A stretch of DNA of 64,000 nucleotides from Listeria swaminathanii (lineage in GTDB: Bacteria > Bacillota > Bacilli > Lactobacillales > Listeriaceae), in contig NZ_JAATOD010000001.1 of assembly GCF_014229645.1 (NCBI RefSeq), positions 1 through 64,000 of the forward strand, given 5' to 3'. Positions 11,322 to 19,761 of this stretch are shown piece by piece. Numbering within the stretch: position 1 is the first letter of the stretch; each line of letters starts with the position of its first letter. Under the pieces are notes generated by a model. The model had not been told where the DNA came from and ran no database searches. It worked only from the letters and a program-made list of their open reading frames with translations. The position numbers and the translations under genes are program-made.

Positions 11322-12737
11322 TTGTCGATACAAATTTTTAATACGTTAAAACGAGAGAAAGAGCCTTTTAAACCGCTCAAAGATGGCGAAGTGAAAATGT
11401 ATGTTTGTGGGCCAACTGTTTATAATTATATTCATATTGGGAATGCGCGACCAATCATCGTTTTCGATACGGTTCGACGTTATTTTACGTATCGTGGCTA
11501 TGATGTGAAATTCGTATCTAATTTTACTGATGTGGATGATAAATTGATTCGTGCGGCTAATGAACTGAAATTGACGGTTCCGGAAGTGGCGGATCGCTTT
11601 ATCGGTGCTTATTTTGATGATGTGGATCAGCTGAATGTGGCGAAAGCGACTGTGAATCCGCGTGTAACGGAAAATATGGATGAAATTATCCAAATGATCA
11701 GTACGCTAATCGAAAAAGGTTATGCATACGAGTCGGCTGGTGATGTATATTTCCGGACGAAGGAATTCAAAGATTACGGCAAACTATCTGGGCAAGCATT
11801 ATCGGAACTACAACACGGGGCGCGGGTTGAATATAATGAGCGGAAGCAAGATGAACTTGATTTCACACTTTGGAAAGCTGCAAAGCCGGGCGAGATTTTT
11901 TGGGAAAGTCCGTTTGGGAATGGTCGTCCGGGTTGGCATATTGAATGCTCGGCGCTGGCGAAAAAATATCTTGGTGAGACGATTGATATTCATGCGGGCG
12001 GGCAAGATTTAGTATTCCCTCACCATGAGGATGAGATTGCTCAATCCGAAGCAGCAACTGGGAAAACATTCGCGAACTACTGGATGCATAATGCCTTTTT
12101 AAATATTGATGGGGAAAAAATGTCCAAATCGCTTGGGAATTTTATTACACTACATGATGTGCTAAAAGACAATGATCCAAATGTGATTCGTTTCTTCATG
12201 TTATCGGTGCATTACCGGAAGCCAATTACGCTGAATGATGCGATTTTGGAGGATGCGAAAAATGGGCTGGAGCGTTTAATGATTGCTTACCAAAACATTG
12301 ACCACCGCATTCAAACAGATGACGGTGAATATGTGGAAGAAGCGCATGAGGACGAGTGGTTAGAGCAACTGACTGAATTAAAACAAGCTTTTGAAGATGA
12401 TATGGATGATGATTTCAATACAGCGAATGCCATTACAACTTTCCACGAACTTGCGAAACGCGCTAATATTTACCTTTCAAAAGAAACGGTTTCTGTTAAT
12501 GTGTTGCGAGAATTTTTAAGTATGATGCGTTTATTCGCAGAAGTACTAGGATTGAAATTAGAAAATACGCAAACTGATTCGTTGGATGATAGCGAAGTAG
12601 AGGCGTTAATTGAAGAACGTCTACAAGCGCGAAATGAACGTAATTTTGCACGTGCTGATGAAATTCGAGACATTTTAAAAGAAAAAAATATTATTTTGGA
12701 AGACACTGCGCAAGGCACGCGGTTTAGACGGGGGTAA
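11322..12737 (+). CDS. cysS: CysS, cysteinyl-tRNA synthetase
   Basis: CysS charges tRNA-Cys. The 471-aa class I enzyme has [16 protein letters not shown] (~29-44), where the Cys is a zinc ligand and HIGN is the HIGH motif. Other zinc ligands lie in HIECS (~207-211) and HHEDE. KMSKS is at ~265-269 and the C-terminal DALR-type helical domain follows. It begins at TTG 11322 with GGAAAAGGAG upstream, six bases after cysE. The next gene mrnC follows after three bases. Confidence 0.97.
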   Translation: MSIQIFNTLKREKEPFKPLKDGEVKMYVCGPTVYNYIHIGNARPIIVFDTVRRYFTYRGYDVKFVSNFTDVDDKLIRAANELKLTVPEVADRFIGAYFDDVDQLNVAKATVNPRVTENMDEIIQMISTLIEKGYAYESAGDVYFRTKEFKDYGKLSGQALSELQHGARVEYNERKQDELDFTLWKAAKPGEIFWESPFGNGRPGWHIECSALAKKYLGETIDIHAGGQDLVFPHHEDEIAQSEAATGKTFANYWMHNAFLNIDGEKMSKSLGNFITLHDVLKDNDPNVIRFFMLSVHYRKPITLNDAILEDAKNGLERLMIAYQNIDHRIQTDDGEYVEEAHEDEWLEQLTELKQAFEDDMDDDFNTANAITTFHELAKRANIYLSKETVSVNVLREFLSMMRLFAEVLGLKLENTQTDSLDDSEVEALIEERLQARNERNFARADEIRDILKEKNIILEDTAQGTRFRRG

Positions 12738-12740
12738 ATC

Positions 12741-13151
12741 ATGGCAGAAGTGAAAGAATACAAACAACTGAATGGTCTCGCGCTTGCTTACATGGGTGAT
12801 GCGGTATATGAAAAATTTATCCGTGAATATTTACTCGCAGCAGGGAAAACCAAACCGAACCAATTGCATAAAACGGCGACAAAATTCGTTTCTGCAAAAG
12901 GGCAAGCGGTGGCGCTGAAAGCTATGATTGCGGAAGGTTTTTTGACAGAGGAAGAAGACCGGATTGCCAAGCGTGGCCGGAATGCGAAGTCATATACAGT
13001 GCCTAAAAACACGGATCCAGGAACGTACAGTATGTCTACTTCATTTGAAGCGGTTCTCGGTTATCTTTATTTAGCGGGTGAGATGGATAGACTTCAAGAA
13101 TGGATGGAAAAGGCGCTTGAAATAGTAGAAAAAGGAGTGGAAAATAACTAA
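12741..13151 (+). CDS. mrnC: Mini-ribonuclease III (23S rRNA maturation)
   Basis: Mini-III processes the ends of 23S rRNA precursor. The 136-aa protein is a lone RNase III catalytic domain without the double-stranded RNA-binding domain. The signature LAYMGDAVYEKFIREYLL (~13-30) holds the first acidic residues and FEAVLGYLYL (~95-104) the second. Its stop overlaps the rlmB start by one base (TAATG), so the rRNA-processing enzymes are coupled. It follows cysS, as in B. subtilis. Confidence 0.95.
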   Translation: MAEVKEYKQLNGLALAYMGDAVYEKFIREYLLAAGKTKPNQLHKTATKFVSAKGQAVALKAMIAEGFLTEEEDRIAKRGRNAKSYTVPKNTDPGTYSMSTSFEAVLGYLYLAGEMDRLQEWMEKALEIVEKGVENN

Positions 13152-13906
13152 TGGAACAAGAAAATGAGCAAGAGTGGATTGGTGGGAGAAACCCTGTCCT
13201 TGAGGTATTAAGATCTGATCGAGATATCCAAAAAATATACGTACAAGAAGGTTCGCAAAAAGGTGTTTTAAAACAAGTATTAAGTTTGGCGAAAGAACGT
13301 AAAATCCAAGTTCAATTTGTACCAAAACAAAAAATCGAAAAAGTAGTAAGCGGGGCACATCAAGGTGTTGCGGCACAGGTTGCAGCTTATCAATATGCGG
13401 AACTCGACGATTTATTCGCGGCAGCTGAAGCGAAAGATGAAATGCCATTTTTCATTATTTTAGATGAACTAGAAGATCCGCATAACTTAGGGTCGATTAT
13501 GCGTACGGCAGACTCTGTTGGCGCACACGGGATTATTATTCCGAAACGCCGCTCAGTGGGATTAACGCAAACCGTAGCAAAAGCTAGTACTGGCGCGATG
13601 GAGTATGTTCCAGTAGTTCGTGTAACGAATATGGTGCGTACAATGGAAGAATTGCAAAAACGTGGACTTTGGATTTTCGGTACTGATGCGAAGGGTAGCA
13701 GTGATTACCGGACGATGGACGTGGATATGCCGCTTGCTATTGTTATTGGTAGTGAAGGTTTTGGAATGAGCCGTTTAGTTCGCGAAAAATGCGATTTTCT
13801 TGTTCATTTACCAATGCGCGGAAAAGTTACATCACTTAATGCTTCTGTTGCAGCTAGTTTGTTACTTTATGAAGTTTATCGGAAACGTTTCCCTCTGGAG
13901 AAATAA
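13151..13906 (+). CDS. rlmB: RlmB-type 23S rRNA 2'-O-ribose methyltransferase (TrmH/SpoU family)
   Basis: The 251-aa SPOUT methyltransferase has an N-terminal L30e-like substrate-binding domain (~10-85) and a C-terminal knotted domain with the three SpoU motifs: DELEDPHNLGSIMRTADS (~103-120), IVIGSEGFGMS (~197-207) and LPMRGKVTSLNASVAASLLLYE (~220-243). In the family it methylates the peptidyl-transferase centre G2251 (E. coli numbering). The exact target in this organism is inferred. Coupled to mrnC; rae1 follows after two bases. Confidence 0.93.
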   Translation: MEQENEQEWIGGRNPVLEVLRSDRDIQKIYVQEGSQKGVLKQVLSLAKERKIQVQFVPKQKIEKVVSGAHQGVAAQVAAYQYAELDDLFAAAEAKDEMPFFIILDELEDPHNLGSIMRTADSVGAHGIIIPKRRSVGLTQTVAKASTGAMEYVPVVRVTNMVRTMEELQKRGLWIFGTDAKGSSDYRTMDVDMPLAIVIGSEGFGMSRLVREKCDFLVHLPMRGKVTSLNASVAASLLLYEVYRKRFPLEK

Positions 13907-13908
13907 AG

Positions 13909-14421
13909 ATGGAACAAATTCTGCTTGTTGACGGGTATAATGTGATTGGGGCTTGGCCGGAATTAAGTTATTTGAAAGATCGTGATTTGGAAGCGGCGAG
14001 AGATAAGCTGGTTGAATGGATGGCGGAGTATCAAAGTTACACGGGATACCGGGTTGTGGTCGTTTTTGATGCACAGTTTGTCCGAGGTGTGAAGCGGAAA
14101 AGTAAGAAATATCAAGTCGAAGTCGTTTTTACACATGAGGACGAAACGGCGGATGAATACATTGAACAAAAAGCAATTGAATGGAAAAATGTGCGAACGC
14201 AAATTATGGTAGCGACATCTGATTATACAGAACAGTGGGCTATTTTTGGACAAGGAGCGTTACGGATTTCTTCCCGTGAACTACTTTTTGAAATTCAAGA
14301 AATGAGCAAACAAATCGGTCAGAAAATCAAGCGAATTCAGGAAGAAATGCCAAAATCCAACCTTAATCTAGATTCTGATGTTATTTCACAGCTTGAAAAG
14401 TGGAGAAGAGGCGAGGAGTAA
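13909..14421 (+). CDS. rae1: Rae1/YacP, ribosome-associated NYN-domain endoribonuclease
   Basis: The 170-aa protein is an NYN (PIN-like) domain protein of the YacP family, which in B. subtilis cuts mRNA within the ribosomal A site. LLVDGYNVIGAWPEL (~4-18) holds the first catalytic aspartate; VVVFDAQ (~47-53) and TADEYIEQ (~79-86) and ATSDYTEQ (~103-110) supply the others. It sits in the mrnC-rlmB-rae1 string of RNA enzymes directly before sigH. Confidence 0.92.
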   Translation: MEQILLVDGYNVIGAWPELSYLKDRDLEAARDKLVEWMAEYQSYTGYRVVVVFDAQFVRGVKRKSKKYQVEVVFTHEDETADEYIEQKAIEWKNVRTQIMVATSDYTEQWAIFGQGALRISSRELLFEIQEMSKQIGQKIKRIQEEMPKSNLNLDSDVISQLEKWRRGEE

Positions 14422-14501
14422 GGGATTGACGGTAAGTTTCTAACTATGTATAATGGAGCAACCATGGAAGAAATCCTGTCGTAAAGGAGCCGATTAGCCC
14501 A

Positions 14502-15107
14502 GTGGATAATTCAGTGAATCAGGAAGAAATGGCGATGCTCGAACTAGCGAGAAGCGGTGATACAGAAGCGCTAGAATATTTTTTCAGTAAGTATCAGTCA
14601 GTTATTTACTGGAAATCAACCCAGTATTTTCTGCAAGGTGCTGAGCGGGATGATTTAATCCAAGAAGCGATGATTGGTCTTTTCAAAGCGATTCGTGATT
14701 ATGACAAAACCAAAGAAGCTTCTTTTCGATCTTTTGCAGAAATGTGTATTAACAGGCAGCTTCTTTCAGCTGTAAAACGAGCATCCAGACAGAAGAATAT
14801 TCCGCTTAATAATTCTGTTTCACTCGATACACCAATGGCCGAAGATGATGTGGACTGGACTTTACTGGATGTTATTTCCGAAAAAGCCGCCGAAACACCA
14901 GAAGACTTTTTAATCAAAAACGAGGATTTAACGCATGTAGCACGTCAACTAGAACAAGTCACAAGCGAATTTGAAAAAGAAGTATTAAAACAATATTTAG
15001 AAGGCAAGAGCTATCAAGAAATGGCGGTTTTCTTCAATAAAAAAGAGAAAGCAATCGACAATGCTCTGCAACGCGTAAAAAAGAAAATGATGAAACAGCT
15101 AGAATGA
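14502..15107 (+). CDS. sigH: SigH-type RNA polymerase sigma factor (sigma-30)
   Basis: This 201-aa sigma-70-family factor has region 2 (~20-95, including YFFSKYQSVIY and DLIQEAMIGLFKAIRDYD) and region 4 (~140-198, YLEGKSYQEMAVFFNKKEKAIDNALQRVKKKM). In B. subtilis SigH governs competence and early sporulation; in the non-sporulating Listeria its role is limited and partly unknown. The start is GTG at 14502, with AAAGGAG 12 bases upstream. Context (rae1 before, rpmG-secE-nusG after) is that of B. subtilis sigH. Confidence 0.94.
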   Translation: MDNSVNQEEMAMLELARSGDTEALEYFFSKYQSVIYWKSTQYFLQGAERDDLIQEAMIGLFKAIRDYDKTKEASFRSFAEMCINRQLLSAVKRASRQKNIPLNNSVSLDTPMAEDDVDWTLLDVISEKAAETPEDFLIKNEDLTHVARQLEQVTSEFEKEVLKQYLEGKSYQEMAVFFNKKEKAIDNALQRVKKKMMKQLE

Positions 15108-15210
15108 AAAAACAATTGACTAGCTAAGAGCCAAATGTTATATTTATATGGATGAAATGTGCCTATTTTTTGGCATGGCATATTTAATGATTGCGGAGTT
15201 GAGATAATTT

Positions 15211-15360
15211 ATGAAGAAGAAAACATCCCTCGCTTGTTCTGAGTGTGGTTCAAGAAACTATACGGTCAATGTTAGCGGGACGCAGAAAGAAACTCGTTTA
15301 GAAGTGAAGAAATTCTGCCGACACTGCAATAAACATACATTACATCGAGAAACAAAATAG
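15211..15360 (+). CDS. rpmG: 50S ribosomal protein L33 (RpmGB type)
   Basis: A 49-aa ORF too short for most ORF filters: begins [19 protein letters not shown] and ends HTLHRETK. The four zinc-binding cysteines are in two pairs (CSEC, CRHC), the C+ form of L33. Other L33 paralogues probably exist elsewhere. It lies between sigH and secE, the B. subtilis arrangement. The Shine-Dalgarno GGAGTTGAG lies 8-16 bases upstream. Confidence 0.95.
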   Translation: MKKKTSLACSECGSRNYTVNVSGTQKETRLEVKKFCRHCNKHTLHRETK

Positions 15361-15379
15361 ACGATATGGAGGTTTTGGT

Positions 15380-15559
15380 ATGTCTGCAATAGCAAGATTC
15401 TTTCGGAATGTTTCATCCGAAATGCACAAAGTTACGTGGCCAACTAGAAAAGAACTTTTAACATACACAGTAACAGTAGTTATTACAGTAGTTTTATTTG
15501 CTTTATTCTTTATGTTAATTGATTTCGGTATCGAACAAATTATTAAACTTATCGTGTAG
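15380..15559 (+). CDS. secE: SecE, preprotein translocase subunit
   Basis: A 59-aa ORF beginning MSAIARFFRNVSSEMHKVTW. SecE clamps the SecY channel. It has the family's conserved amphipathic helix and MHKVTWPTRKEL motif (~15-26), then a single membrane segment (~30-55), the minimal Gram-positive form. GGAGG lies eight bases before the ATG. rpmG precedes by 19 bases and nusG follows after a hairpin. Confidence 0.96.
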   Translation: MSAIARFFRNVSSEMHKVTWPTRKELLTYTVTVVITVVLFALFFMLIDFGIEQIIKLIV

Positions 15560-15604
15560 TGCTAGGAATTTTATAAAGATAATGATATACTATTACTTGA
15601 GACA

Positions 15605-15632
15605 AAACCCGTACAACTTTCGGGTTTTTTAT
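15605..15632 (+). terminator. Terminator or attenuator between secE and nusG
   Basis: AACCCG / CGGGTT with an eight-base loop is followed by TTTTTT. The stem is short, so it may be only a partial terminator; nusG probably has its own promoter element (TATACT at 15640-15645) just downstream. Confidence 0.65.
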
Positions 15633-15656
15633 TTTGGATTATACTAAAAGGAGGAT

Positions 15657-15679
15657 GGCGGCAAAATAGGATTGCTGCC
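15657..15679 (+). promoter_or_regulatory. Hairpin between the nusG Shine-Dalgarno and its start codon
   Basis: The only strong ribosome-binding site before nusG, AAGGAGG, is at 15648-15654, 34 bases from the ATG at 15689. Between them GGCGGCA (15657-15663) pairs with TGCTGCC (15673-15679), one G-U pair. Folding removes 23 bases and leaves an effective spacing of about 11, so the stem appears to bring the site to the start codon. A four-codon ORF (ATG 15655) overlaps the stem. Confidence 0.6.
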
Positions 15680-15688
15680 AACTAAACA

Positions 15689-16222
15689 ATGGAAAAAAAT
15701 TGGTATGTAGTTCATACTTACTCCGGTTATGAAAATAAAGTCAAAGCAAACTTAGAAAAACGTGTAGAATCAATGGGCATGTCAGATAAAATCTTCCGCG
15801 TGATCGTACCGGAAGAAGAAGAAACAGAAGTAAAAAACGGTAAAACAAAAACAATCAAACGTAAAGTTTTCCCTGGTTATGTATTAGTAGAAATCGTTAT
15901 GACAGACGATTCTTGGTACGTAGTTCGTAATACTCCAGGTGTTACAGGATTCGTTGGTTCAGCTGGTTCAGGCTCAAAACCAACACCATTACTTCCAGAA
16001 GAAGCAGACCGTATTCTTAAAAGCATGGGCATGGTTGAAAAACGTGCAGAAGCTGACTTTGAAATCGGTGAAACAGTTATGGTCAAAGAAGGACCATTCG
16101 CTGACTTCTCTGGTAAAGTGGACGAAATGGACAACGACAAAGGTAAAGCGAAAGTCATGGTTAACATGTTCGGACGTGAAACGCCAGTCGAAGTTGATTT
16201 CAACCAAATCGAAAAACTTTAA
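15689..16222 (+). CDS. nusG: NusG, transcription elongation/termination factor
   Basis: NusG binds RNA polymerase and modulates pausing and termination and links to the ribosome. The 177-aa protein has the NGN domain (~1-110, starting NWYVVHTYSGYENKVK) and a C-terminal KOW domain (~125-177, VKEGPFADFSGKVDEM). The start follows family alignment; the nearest strong ribosome-binding site lies 34 bases upstream across a hairpin. It follows secE; a hypothetical gene intervenes before the rplK operon, unlike B. subtilis. Confidence 0.97.
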   Translation: MEKNWYVVHTYSGYENKVKANLEKRVESMGMSDKIFRVIVPEEEETEVKNGKTKTIKRKVFPGYVLVEIVMTDDSWYVVRNTPGVTGFVGSAGSGSKPTPLLPEEADRILKSMGMVEKRAEADFEIGETVMVKEGPFADFSGKVDEMDNDKGKAKVMVNMFGRETPVEVDFNQIEKL

Positions 16223-16276
16223 AACTTACAACCTCTACATTAATTGTGGAGGTTGTTTTGTTAGGGAGGCGACAAA

Positions 16277-16747
16277 ATGGACAAAGCAAAGCAGATTTAT
16301 TTGGAATTTAAGCGGGAAGCAGATTTTTTAGAGCTCGATTTCCCTTTATTTCTAGGTGATGGTCCGGGTTTCGGCGAACTTTGTATGGATTATAGTGAAC
16401 AAAATGGCTACATGCTCTATGGTTATGAACGCGGCAAACGTAATAGCGAGTTTAACACCACGGATTTAGATGAGTTTAAATATGAAGTTTTTCTGCACAT
16501 TTGCTGGTACATGGGAATGGAATTTGAACTGCGCCACCGAAAAGAAGATATGGAACGAGACGATAACATTTTAGAAGCAGACACGCGGAAAATCGCATTT
16601 GAAAAGACGCTACAACTACTAAAAACGGTAAATCCAGCGTGGGTCGATAAGGCTGCGCTTGGCTACACGGCCTATTTGAACTTATGGCGTACAAATAAAA
16701 ATGTCTATTTCGATAAAGAAACGATGGAATTTAAAGTAAATCCATAA
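16277..16747 (+). CDS. Hypothetical protein between nusG and rplK
   Basis: A 156-aa soluble protein I cannot assign firmly. It has no membrane segment or signal peptide, is rich in aromatic and acidic residues, and has motifs GDGPGFGELCMDY (~28-40) and FLHICWYMGMEFELRHRK (~71-88). The overall look resembles small immunity-protein families of polymorphic toxin systems, but that is a weak impression. GGGAGGCGAC lies just upstream of the ATG. I recall an equivalent gene at this position in L. monocytogenes, so it is probably a genus-level insertion rather than a strain-specific one. Confidence 0.8.
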   Translation: MDKAKQIYLEFKREADFLELDFPLFLGDGPGFGELCMDYSEQNGYMLYGYERGKRNSEFNTTDLDEFKYEVFLHICWYMGMEFELRHRKEDMERDDNILEADTRKIAFEKTLQLLKTVNPAWVDKAALGYTAYLNLWRTNKNVYFDKETMEFKVNP

Positions 16748-16753
16748 AAAATC

Positions 16754-16782
16754 TTGCAACTAAACTTTTAAAATGGTATCAT
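16754..16782 (+). promoter_or_regulatory. Promoter of the rplK-rplA operon
   Basis: TTGCAA (16754-16759) and TATCAT (16777-16782) with exactly 17 bp spacing, about 90 bases before rplK. Confidence 0.7.
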
Positions 16783-16809
16783 ATATAAGTACGTTTTTGA
16801 CGTATGTTT

Positions 16810-16865
16810 TAACGTGGGAGGGGAAATATCAGCCCCAGTCAACCACATCACGGACTTAAGGAGGT
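16810..16865 (+). promoter_or_regulatory. rplK-rplA leader, candidate ribosomal-protein (L1/L11) control element
   Basis: The leader carries GTGGGAGGGG followed by CAGCCCC and CCACATCACGGAC, forming GGGG/CCCC and GTGG/CCAC pairs in a nested stem. Similar sequences precede rplK in other bacilli, and ribosomal protein L1 is the classical autoregulator of L11 operons by binding a leader mimic of its 23S site. The fold is by eye. Confidence 0.5.
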
Positions 16866-16872
16866 ATGTCTC

Positions 16873-17298
16873 GTGGCAAAAAAAGTGATTAAAGAAGTTA
16901 AACTTCAAATTCCAGCAGGTAAAGCAAATCCTGCACCTCCAGTTGGACCTGCATTAGGTCAAGCTGGCGTAAACATCATGGGATTCTGTAAAGAGTTTAA
17001 TGCTCGCACAGCCGATCAAGCTGGTCTTATTATTCCTGTTGTGATCACTGTATTTGAAGACCGTTCGTTTACGTTCATCACTAAAACTCCACCAGCAGCT
17101 GTATTGCTTAAAAAAGCAGCTAAAGTGGAAAAAGGATCCGGTGAACCAAACAAAACAAAAGTTGCATCTGTAACTCGCGCTCAAGTACAGGAAATTGCTG
17201 AAACAAAAATGCCAGACCTTAACGCTGCAAATGTTGAATCTGCAATGCTAATGGTTGAAGGTACTGCACGTTCTATGGGTATCACTATCCAAGATTAA
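16873..17298 (+). CDS. rplK: 50S ribosomal protein L11
   Basis: L11 forms the GTPase-associated centre base of the 50S subunit. The 141-aa protein has family length, with the N-terminal proline-rich domain ([17 protein letters not shown], ~13-29) and C-terminal RNA-binding domain ending SMGITIQD. The GTG start has AAGGAGG 8 bases upstream. It is the first gene of rplK-rplA. Confidence 0.98.
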   Translation: MAKKVIKEVKLQIPAGKANPAPPVGPALGQAGVNIMGFCKEFNARTADQAGLIIPVVITVFEDRSFTFITKTPPAAVLLKKAAKVEKGSGEPNKTKVASVTRAQVQEIAETKMPDLNAANVESAMLMVEGTARSMGITIQD

Positions 17299-17337
17299 TC
17301 GTGTGTTTCACAATTTGACAATTAAGGAGGAAAAGAA

Positions 17338-18027
17338 ATGGCTAAAAAAGGCAAAAAGTATCAAGATGCTTTAAAACAAATTGATGCAAATAAAGTTTAC
17401 ACTGCAGAAGAAGCAGTTGAACTTGCTAAAAAAATTGACTTCGCTAAATTCGATGCAACTGTTGAAGTAGCATTCCGTCTTGGCGTTGACCCTAAAAAAG
17501 CGGACCAACAAATCCGTGGTGCTGTTGTACTACCAAACGGTACTGGTAAAACTCAACGCGTATTAGTATTCGCAAAAGGTGAAAAAGCTAAAGAAGCTGA
17601 GGCTGCTGGAGCTGATTACGTTGGTGAATCTGAATTCGTTGAAAAAATCAACCAAGGTTGGTTTGACTTTGACGTTATCGTTGCTACACCTGACATGATG
17701 GGTGAAGTTGGTAAATTAGGCCGTGTCCTTGGACCAAAAGGTTTAATGCCAAACCCTAAAACTGGTACAGTAACTATGGACGTAACTAAAGCAGTTAACG
17801 AAATTAAAGCTGGTAAAGTAGAATACCGTGTTGATAAAGCTGGTAATGTCCACGCTGCAATCGGTAAAGTATCTTTTGATGCTGCTAAACTAGTAGAAAA
17901 CTTCCGTACTGTGAATGACGTTCTACAAAAAGCAAAACCTGCTGCTGCGAAAGGTACTTACGTGAAAAATCTTTCTGTAACTACTACTTTCGGACCTGGA
18001 ATCCAAGTTGACCCAGCTAGCTTATAA
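17338..18027 (+). CDS. rplA: 50S ribosomal protein L1
   Basis: L1 forms the mobile L1 stalk and is often a translational repressor of its own operon. The 229-aa protein has domain I split around domain II, with the signature [18 protein letters not shown] (~130-147). AAGGAGG lies before the ATG. It is 39 bases downstream of rplK. rplJ follows behind a separate promoter and L10 leader. Confidence 0.98.
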   Translation: MAKKGKKYQDALKQIDANKVYTAEEAVELAKKIDFAKFDATVEVAFRLGVDPKKADQQIRGAVVLPNGTGKTQRVLVFAKGEKAKEAEAAGADYVGESEFVEKINQGWFDFDVIVATPDMMGEVGKLGRVLGPKGLMPNPKTGTVTMDVTKAVNEIKAGKVEYRVDKAGNVHAAIGKVSFDAAKLVENFRTVNDVLQKAKPAAAKGTYVKNLSVTTTFGPGIQVDPASL

Positions 18028-18035
18028 AATTTAAC

Positions 18036-18064
18036 TTGACCAGTCTCTTCTATTTTGATAAGAT
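18036..18064 (+). promoter_or_regulatory. Promoter of the rplJ-rplL operon
   Basis: TTGACC (18036-18041) and TAAGAT (18059-18064) with 17-bp spacing directly precede the L10 leader. Confidence 0.75.
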
Positions 18065-18093
18065 AGGCTAGTTGAAACAATCAAATATCCTTA

Positions 18094-18212
18094 CCGTAGA
18101 CAGTTGGTGCGTTTACCGCTTAAATTTTGCCACCCGAGGGATTTCTTTTGAAGTGTGCGTCCGCGTGCATTTTACAAAAACCTCTGACGTCTACGGTGTC
18201 AGAGGTTTTTTG
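18094..18212 (+). promoter_or_regulatory. L10 leader with attenuator (autoregulation by L10-L7/L12)
   Basis: A terminator (AACCTCTGAC / GTGTCAGAGGTT, then TTTTTT, 18179-18212) lies ~65 bases before rplJ. Its loop and flank, GTCTACGG (18189-18196), are exactly complementary to CCGTAGAC (18094-18101), which gives mutually exclusive antiterminator and terminator folds. This is the known L10_leader layout in Firmicutes, where the L10(L12)4 complex decides the fold. Confidence 0.85.
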
Positions 18213-18275
18213 TTGCTGATCAAACGGAACTTGTGTCTGTTTAATTAGATTTAATTGTTGGACGGAGGTGGAAAA

Positions 18276-18776
18276 ATGAGTAAAGTTCTTGAAGCTAAAC
18301 AAAGTGCAGTAGAAGAAATTAAAACAAAATTATCAGCTAGTGCGTCTACAGTAATTGTTGATTACCGCGGCTTAAACGTTGGCGAAATCACTGAATTACG
18401 TAAACAATTGCGTGATGCTGGTATTGAGTTTAAAGTTTACAAAAACTCACTAACTCGCCGTGCTGTTGAAGCTAACGGTTATGAAGGTTTAGAAGGAGCT
18501 CTAACTGGTCCTAACGCAATCGCATTCAGTAATGAAGACGTAGTTGCGCCTGCGAAAATCCTTAACGATTTCGCTAAAGATCACGAAGCACTAGAAATCA
18601 AAGCCGGTGTTATTGAAGGTAAAGTTGCTTCTCTTGAAGAAATTAAAGCACTTGCAACACTTCCATCACGCGAAGGATTGCTATCTATGCTTTGCAACGT
18701 ACTTCAAGCTCCAGTTCGCGGTCTTGCTATCGCTACTAAAGCTGTTGCTGACCAAAAAGAAGGACAAGAAGCATAA
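18276..18776 (+). CDS. rplJ: 50S ribosomal protein L10
   Basis: L10 anchors the L7/L12 stalk to 23S rRNA. The start at ATG 18276 (MSKVLEAKQ) gives 166 aa and has CGGAGGTGG seven bases upstream; an upstream TTG at 18255 is in frame but lacks a site. Conserved motifs include [19 protein letters not shown] (~26-44) and a C-terminal helix that binds L12 dimers. It is co-transcribed with rplL. Confidence 0.98.
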   Translation: MSKVLEAKQSAVEEIKTKLSASASTVIVDYRGLNVGEITELRKQLRDAGIEFKVYKNSLTRRAVEANGYEGLEGALTGPNAIAFSNEDVVAPAKILNDFAKDHEALEIKAGVIEGKVASLEEIKALATLPSREGLLSMLCNVLQAPVRGLAIATKAVADQKEGQEA

Positions 18777-18854
18777 TCTGTTCTACCCAGGGGGAACCCT
18801 ACAAACAAATCTCGGTTAAATCCGAAAAAATTATATTATTGGAGGAATTTCAAA

Positions 18855-19217
18855 ATGGCTTTAAACATTGAAGAAATCATTGCTTCCGTAAAAGAAGCAT
18901 CTGTATTAGAACTTAACGATTTAGTAAAAGCAATCGAAGAAGAATTTGGCGTAACTGCTGCTGCTCCTGTAGCTGTAGCTGCTGCTGGTGGCGGTGCTGC
19001 TGAGCAAACTGAATTCACTGTAGAATTATCTTCTGCTGGAGATTCTAAAATCAAAGTAATCAAAGTGGTTCGTGAAATCACTGGTCTTGGCTTAAAAGAA
19101 GCTAAAGAATTAGTTGACAACGCTCCTAAAGCTCTTAAAGAAGGCGTTGCTAAAGACGAAGCTGAAGAAATCAAAGCTAAACTTGAAGAAGTTGGCGCTA
19201 ACGTAGAAGTTAAGTAA
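18855..19217 (+). CDS. rplL: 50S ribosomal protein L7/L12
   Basis: The stalk protein that recruits translation factors. It has 120 aa: N-terminal dimerisation helix (~1-35), an Ala/Gly/Val hinge (~36-52) and the C-terminal factor-binding domain with [19 protein letters not shown] (~69-87). GGAGGA precedes the ATG. It is followed by a strong terminator. Confidence 0.98.
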   Translation: MALNIEEIIASVKEASVLELNDLVKAIEEEFGVTAAAPVAVAAAGGGAAEQTEFTVELSSAGDSKIKVIKVVREITGLGLKEAKELVDNAPKALKEGVAKDEAEEIKAKLEEVGANVEVK

Positions 19218-19224
19218 TTAACTT

Positions 19225-19262
19225 AAAGACCTTAGATACTTGTTATCTAAGGTCTTTTTTTA
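19225..19262 (+). terminator. Terminator of rplJ-rplL
   Basis: Perfect stem AAGACCTTAGATA / TATCTAAGGTCTT, five-base loop, then a T tract. Confidence 0.93.
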
Positions 19263-19374
19263 TTAAAATGTAAAAACGAATACAAAAGAGTGTGATTAGT
19301 CTTTCAGAAGGCTTTTTTTTATTGCTATTACATGCTAGTATTAGTAAGTGAATTAGTTTCCTGGAGGTTTAAAT

Positions 19375-19761
19375 ATGTCGATTAAAGCTATATCAAAATC
19401 TGAACTAGAAGTTATGAAAATCATTTGGGAATATGGAAGAGCGGTTCAGTACGCAGATGTTGCCGAGAAACTAAGTGAAAGAGAATTTTCATGGAAGAAA
19501 AATACAATTCTTACATTTTTAACTAGATTAGTGGAGAAAAACCTACTTCGCGTTAAGAAAATTGGTCGCAAAAATGAATATTATGCACTTGTGAGCGAAA
19601 ACGAGTATTTAGAACAACAAACAGAAAGCTTTGTATCAGATATTTACGAAGGTGATGTAAAAGGGTTGATTACAAATTTGGTGCAGAATGATTTGATTTC
19701 TGCGGATGAACTAAATGATCTACAACAATTTTGGAAAAGGACGAAATCATCGGATGAATGA
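19375..19761 (+). CDS. BlaI/MecI/CopY-family transcriptional repressor
   Basis: A 128-aa winged-helix repressor. The N-terminal signature ISKSELEVMKIIWEYG (~6-21) and WKKNTILTFLTRLVEKNLL (~42-60) are typical of BlaI/MecI, whose cleavage by a BlaR1/MecR1-type membrane protease relieves repression. CTGGAGG lies before the ATG. It overlaps the next gene, an M56 protease, by eight bases, forming a repressor-antirepressor pair. What it controls is unknown; a palindrome in the promoter at 20836-20864 is a candidate site. Confidence 0.93.
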   Translation: MSIKAISKSELEVMKIIWEYGRAVQYADVAEKLSEREFSWKKNTILTFLTRLVEKNLLRVKKIGRKNEYYALVSENEYLEQQTESFVSDIYEGDVKGLITNLVQNDLISADELNDLQQFWKRTKSSDE

